Shown piece after piece: positions 5,332 through 8,329 of a stretch of DNA of 8,329 nt (position 1 is the stretch's first letter; each line of letters opens with the position of its first letter). Source of the stretch: Methanobacteriota archaeon (lineage in GTDB: Archaea > Thermoplasmatota > Poseidoniia > Poseidoniales > Poseidoniaceae); contig PBOE01000002.1 in NCBI GenBank assembly GCA_002725275.1, positions 18,972 through 27,300 of the forward strand, read 5' to 3'. The position numbers and the translations under genes were made by a program. The notes under the pieces were generated by a model. It had not been told where the DNA came from. It searched no databases and saw only the letters and a program-made list of their open reading frames with translations.

Positions 5332-5387
5332 GGCCCACCTTTTCATCATGGCGGAAGACCCAAAGCAAGGACGACCAAGGCGAAGGT
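5332..5387. promoter_or_regulatory. Short divergent gap carrying the start signals of two genes
   Basis: Only 56 bases separate the membrane-protein ATG (5331, minus) from the methyltransferase GTG (5388, plus). AGGTG on the minus strand (5340-5336) is the ribosome-binding site of the membrane protein. Both core promoters must lie in or beyond this gap, so they are probably overlapping. No convincing TATA box is visible; CTTTTCATCAT (5339-5349) is the most AT-rich part. Confidence 0.35.
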
Positions 5388-7145
5388 GTGCGAGGACCGA
5401 CCGACGCCGCCGAAGAGCGCAAGGCCTACGCTCAGCAATCTTCGCTGGCGGCATTGGCACGGCACCTCGGGCGAGACGGGGAGACGTGGTTGGACACGGC
5501 GCTTGAGCCGCTTCCCGAAACCTTTCGGATTTCCCTTCACCGAAGCGACCGCGCATGGACCGTTGAACAGGTCAAAGCCTTGGGCGCTGTGGAGCTCGGC
5601 TGGATGGGCGAGGAGACGGCGTTTGTCATGCCGTTTGCGAGAGGGAGAGCCCCCGAGGGCGTCGCTCAACGCATGATGGCGCTCCTTCACGAAACCGGTC
5701 GCATCACACGACAAGAGGCCGCCAGCATGCTGCCCGTCCGTCTTCTTCGAACCAAGCCGGAAGTGCTGAGCCTCGACCTTTGTGCGGCGCCCGGCTCAAA
5801 GACCACACAACTTGGCGAACGCTTGCACCCTCACGGCGTGGTGGTGGCCAACGAACCCGTGTCGGGTCGACTCAACATGCTGGTCAGCAACCGGAGTCGC
5901 CTTGGGTTGGCCAACATCGTGGTGACCCAACACGACGGACGTCATTTCGGAAGGCTACCGCCGCCGGGTTTTGATGCGATCATCGCTGATGTCCCGTGCA
6001 CCGGCACGGCCACCACTCGAAAAAACCGGGACGTTTGGTGGGACTGGACACCGAAAGAAAGTCGGAAGATGTTCAAGATGCAGGTGGACATCACCGTACG
6101 AGGCGCCTCCCTTTTGGTTCCGGGAGGCCATCTCGTCTATTCCACGTGCAGCATGGACCCGGTCGAAAACGAAGCCGTGGTGGCCGAAGTGCTTCGACGA
6201 TGCCCCTACCTTGAACTGGTTCCGATGGCCCTCGAAGGCATCGTGTTGCACCCCGGCTTGACGGCTTGGCCGGTGCTCGACGAAGACGGCGCACCCGTTG
6301 ACCTTAGCGAAGTTGAAGCCCTGCCCTTCTTCCAGCCGGAGCACCTCTCGCCACGAGACCGTGTGGTGTTGGGTTTGGGTGATGCAACCGAAGAAGCCAT
6401 GCTGGTGGAGCGTCTTCCTCATTGCCTGCGGTTGTGGCACGACGACAACAACACGGGTGGTTTCTTCGTGGCTCAATTCCGCCATCGCCATGAAGGCGAA
6501 GAAACGGTCGCCAACGCCTACCGTTCACGCCGCTCCGTCCGGGCCGAAGGAAACTGGCCCCCGGCCGTCAAACCCCCCCCCGCCCCGACCTCCAATTCCG
6601 TGATTCAGGCACGGGCGGAGGTGGTTGAGCACGTTCAAACCATGTACGGCATCGACCTGAGCGGAACCTCGCTCTGGCAGCGCGGAAAGCGCCTAAACGT
6701 GGCCCCGCCCATGGTTCACGAGCGCCTGTTTCACCCGCCCTCACCGACCAACAAAGGTGATGTTTGGGGCGGGGACTCGTTTCATCCCGTGCGGGTGGTG
6801 CACGCTGGACTCCCCGCTTTCACGCTCAAGAAAGGGTCTTGGCGATCCCGTCAAGAGGCGCTCTATGCTTACGGACATCGGTTTGAGAACAACGTTGCAA
6901 CCGTATCGGCCGATGTCTTTGTCCGTCTCTTGAGGGGCTGGGCACCGCTGCTGGACGACTTTTTTGCCGAAACCGAACTGGTTTCCCTGCCCGCTGGAGC
7001 GTACCTGCTTCGAAGCGAACTGCCTTGGGGACTCGAGACGATCTCGGTCTGGGTGGGTGCTCGCATTACGTTGATGATCGACGTGAACGAACAGAACATC
7101 TTGCGCTACAAACTCGGCCTGCCATGGCGAGACGAGGAGGAATGA
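5388..7145 (+). CDS. RNA (cytosine-5-)-methyltransferase of the Trm4/NSUN2 type, full-length with C-terminal domain
   Basis: A 585-residue SAM-dependent enzyme that should make 5-methylcytosine in tRNA. Visible in order: an N-terminal RNA-binding part with LPETFRISLHRSDR (42-55); the SAM-binding motif LDLCAAPGSKT (129-139); motif IV DVPCTGT with Cys204, followed by RKNRDVWWDW (211-220), very close to eukaryotic Trm4/NSUN2; motif VI YSTCSMDPVENEAVV with the catalytic Cys254; and NNTGGFFVAQF (354-364), also an NSUN2 hallmark. A Pro-rich linker (about 390-402) leads to a C-terminal domain (410-579) starting VEHVQTMYGIDLSG and ending RYKLGLP. By recall this corresponds to the C-terminal domain of yeast Trm4/NSUN2, whereas classic archaeal Trm4 proteins are about 270-390 residues without it. 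The start is uncertain: GTG 5388 is the first in-frame candidate outside the divergent gene and its ribosome-binding site is weak. The next gene overlaps by four bases. Confidence 0.93.
   Translation: MRGPTDAAEERKAYAQQSSLAALARHLGRDGETWLDTALEPLPETFRISLHRSDRAWTVEQVKALGAVELGWMGEETAFVMPFARGRAPEGVAQRMMALLHETGRITRQEAASMLPVRLLRTKPEVLSLDLCAAPGSKTTQLGERLHPHGVVVANEPVSGRLNMLVSNRSRLGLANIVVTQHDGRHFGRLPPPGFDAIIADVPCTGTATTRKNRDVWWDWTPKESRKMFKMQVDITVRGASLLVPGGHLVYSTCSMDPVENEAVVAEVLRRCPYLELVPMALEGIVLHPGLTAWPVLDEDGAPVDLSEVEALPFFQPEHLSPRDRVVLGLGDATEEAMLVERLPHCLRLWHDDNNTGGFFVAQFRHRHEGEETVANAYRSRRSVRAEGNWPPAVKPPPAPTSNSVIQARAEVVEHVQTMYGIDLSGTSLWQRGKRLNVAPPMVHERLFHPPSPTNKGDVWGGDSFHPVRVVHAGLPAFTLKKGSWRSRQEALYAYGHRFENNVATVSADVFVRLLRGWAPLLDDFFAETELVSLPAGAYLLRSELPWGLETISVWVGARITLMIDVNEQNILRYKLGLPWRDEEE
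7134..7140 (+). promoter_or_regulatory. Ribosome-binding site for the exported protein, inside the methyltransferase gene
   Basis: GAGGAGG, encoding part of the methyltransferase's acidic C-terminal end, lies one base before the ATG at 7142 (four bases if only GAGG at 7134-7137 pairs). With the ATGA start/stop overlap this points to translational coupling. It favours ATG 7142 over the in-frame ATG at 7124, which has no such site. Confidence 0.5.
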
Positions 7146-8308
7146 AGGTGCCTCGACTTCTTCTCGCTGCGGTCTTGGCCGTGTTCATCCTGCCCGTCGC
7201 CCTTGGCGCCCAACAACCGTGGGCCGTTCATGCAGCGAGTGAACTGGTGGAAAGCAAGGCCGCCGGGCTGGAGGAAGTGTACGTACCTGCCTCACTGTCC
7301 GACGTCCCCGAACCTCAAGACGACCACGTGCGATGGACGTGGTGGTCATGGAGCGAGGAGACCGGTTCGGATTGGCCCGACGACGACGCCCTCTACCGAG
7401 CCTCCAACCGGAACCTTTCGCTGGAGGCCAACGAAGGTCAAAGCACGACGGAACAGCACGCCCTTCCAGCCGTCCCGATGGTGATGGTTACAGGTGAGGT
7501 CAGGGTCGTCTCAGCAGAGGACCGAGCACGAATGGTGGCGTTTGACCTCGAAGTGACACCGCTGCAAAACCTCAGCAACCACACCATCCTCTACGTGGTG
7601 TTGACCGAAGACCGCGCGGTGGATGTTCACCAGCGCACCGTGCATCACCTGGTTCGTGAACTGCGCCCCGAGGTTGGATTTTCCGTGAAGGCCAACAACA
7701 GCACGGCGTTCGTTTCCATGCTGCCGGCCGACCACCTCCAAGCGGCAGGGGTTGACCTGCTGGACGAGCCAAACGGATGGTCCTACACGGTCGTGGTCTT
7801 CGGAGGTGAAGCGGAGACCGACCTTGAGAGTCGATTGTTGTGGATGGCTCACGGTCCACTTCCCTCCCCGCAGCAAACCGTGAGTCCGAGTCAGGCATGG
7901 ACACCCCTGTTGCTCACGGCCGTCGCTGCGGTCGTGGCCGTTTCCATCATCGGTGCCCTGCGCCAGCGTGAGGGCGCCATTCCGCAACTGCAAGCGACGT
8001 GGTCGCCCGAGACCGAACGGCAAATTCACGTCCAACTGCGAGCCGGAAGTCACCCGTTCAAGATCACGGGTTGGACGATCGGTGAGCCCTGGCAGTTCAA
8101 GGGACGACCGCCACGCCTTTCTCTGGCGGCCGGAGAGCAGGCTCACGCCGTTGTTGAAGTCCGTGAACTGGTTCCAGCCGATCTTCACCTCGACGTGGCC
8201 ATTGAAATCGAAGACTTCGGTGCATGGAAACAACATCTTTGGCTGCGCCCTTCCCAAAACCGTCTGTCACGGAGGCCAACGACGCCCGATGAAGGCTTGA
8301 AATCCTGA
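7142..8308 (+). CDS. Exported protein with one C-terminal-side membrane anchor and a cytoplasmic beta-rich domain, unknown function
   Basis: A 388-residue protein. Residues 1-23 form a Sec-type signal peptide or anchor (basic MKVPR, then hydrophobic LLLAAVLAVFILPVALGA, Gln24 onward). Residues 24-250 are a hydrophilic, probably external domain with a Trp/Asp-rich patch (RWTWWSWSEETGSDWPDDD, 64-82) and beta-strand-like segments. A single membrane helix follows at about 254-273 (TPLLLTAVAAVVAVSIIGAL), then basic RQRE and a C-terminal region of about 110 residues (279-388) that looks like an immunoglobulin-like or similar beta domain. Several N-glycosylation sequons (NLS at 91, NLS at 143, NHT at 146, NNS/NST at 185-188) lie in the predicted external part, as expected for an archaeal surface protein. 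No family recognised. The ATGA overlap with the methyltransferase gene implies co-transcription and coupled translation. Confidence 0.88.
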   Translation: MKVPRLLLAAVLAVFILPVALGAQQPWAVHAASELVESKAAGLEEVYVPASLSDVPEPQDDHVRWTWWSWSEETGSDWPDDDALYRASNRNLSLEANEGQSTTEQHALPAVPMVMVTGEVRVVSAEDRARMVAFDLEVTPLQNLSNHTILYVVLTEDRAVDVHQRTVHHLVRELRPEVGFSVKANNSTAFVSMLPADHLQAAGVDLLDEPNGWSYTVVVFGGEAETDLESRLLWMAHGPLPSPQQTVSPSQAWTPLLLTAVAAVVAVSIIGALRQREGAIPQLQATWSPETERQIHVQLRAGSHPFKITGWTIGEPWQFKGRPPRLSLAAGEQAHAVVEVRELVPADLHLDVAIEIEDFGAWKQHLWLRPSQNRLSRRPTTPDEGLKS

Positions 8309-8329
8309 AGGTGTCTGGGAACGGCATGG
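8309..8329 (+). other. Possible start of a further gene at the right edge
   Basis: After the TGA at 8306-8308 the bases include AAGGTG and two candidate starts in the same frame, GTG at 8311 and ATG at 8326, both open to the edge. Too little sequence remains to say whether a gene begins here. Confidence 0.2.

Noticed and set aside
5154..5387. Upstream extension of the methyltransferase frame to an ATG at 5154
   Set aside because: The added residues are Arg/Pro/Gly-rich shadow of the membrane-protein gene, with no family similarity; a start at about 5388 fits the divergent layout.
5332..5556. Upstream extension of the membrane-protein frame to 5556
   Set aside because: It would overlap the methyltransferase coding region, reads as Arg-rich low-quality sequence and places the first membrane helix far from the N-terminus. 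AGGTG four bases before the ATG at 5331 supports the shorter form.
1..8329. Mobile element, prophage, CRISPR or defence island
   Set aside because: The only recombinase is Xer-like with no associated phage, transposase, nuclease or repeat-array features, and composition is even across the window.

Overview
The window looks like a compact, housekeeping-type stretch of an archaeal chromosome, most likely from a marine Thermoplasmatota/Euryarchaeota lineage such as Marine Group II (Poseidoniales). The signs are an archaeal Sec61-beta/SecG with its typical AGLIRYF motif, ribosome-binding sites of the GGTGA type at several starts, short gaps between genes, and a eukaryote-like (Trm4/NSUN2-type) RNA cytosine methyltransferase. 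The lineage is inferred from gene character; there is no rRNA or other phylogenetic marker in the window. Base composition is fairly GC-rich and even, with no obvious island of foreign DNA, no CRISPR array, no tRNA or rRNA gene and no insertion sequence seen.

Layout. 1-179 (+): the C-terminal end of a small basic protein. 180-375: a gap with two inverted repeats, a weak TATA-like element and a C(UUCG)G hairpin, leading into a complete tyrosine recombinase (376-1461, +). Facing it, stop codon against stop codon, is a possible 60-residue Cys/His-containing protein (1462-1644, -). Next comes a helix-hairpin-helix protein with a long Lys/Ala-rich tail like a linker histone (1688-2191, -). From the far side of a 212-base divergent gap run an unrecognised soluble protein (2404-3288, +) and secG (3339-3530, +).

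Two bases after secG a convergent pair on the minus strand ends: an unrecognised protein of about 118 residues (3533-3889) and, upstream of it, a polytopic membrane protein of about 12-13 helices (3970-5331). A 56-base divergent gap separates that gene from a Trm4/NSUN2-like m5C methyltransferase (5388-7145, +). The methyltransferase overlaps by ATGA with an exported, single-membrane-anchor protein (7142-8308, +). The last 21 bases may hold the start of another gene.

Functional picture. Recognisable roles are chromosome handling (Xer-type recombinase, candidate chromatin protein), protein export (SecG) and RNA modification (m5C methyltransferase). Five genes have no assignable function: the partial basic protein, the 294-residue protein, the 118-residue protein, the multi-helix membrane protein and the exported anchored protein. 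The most notable items are the linker-histone-like HhH protein, the full-length NSUN2-like enzyme in an apparently archaeal genome, and the small Cys/His reading frame abutting the recombinase.
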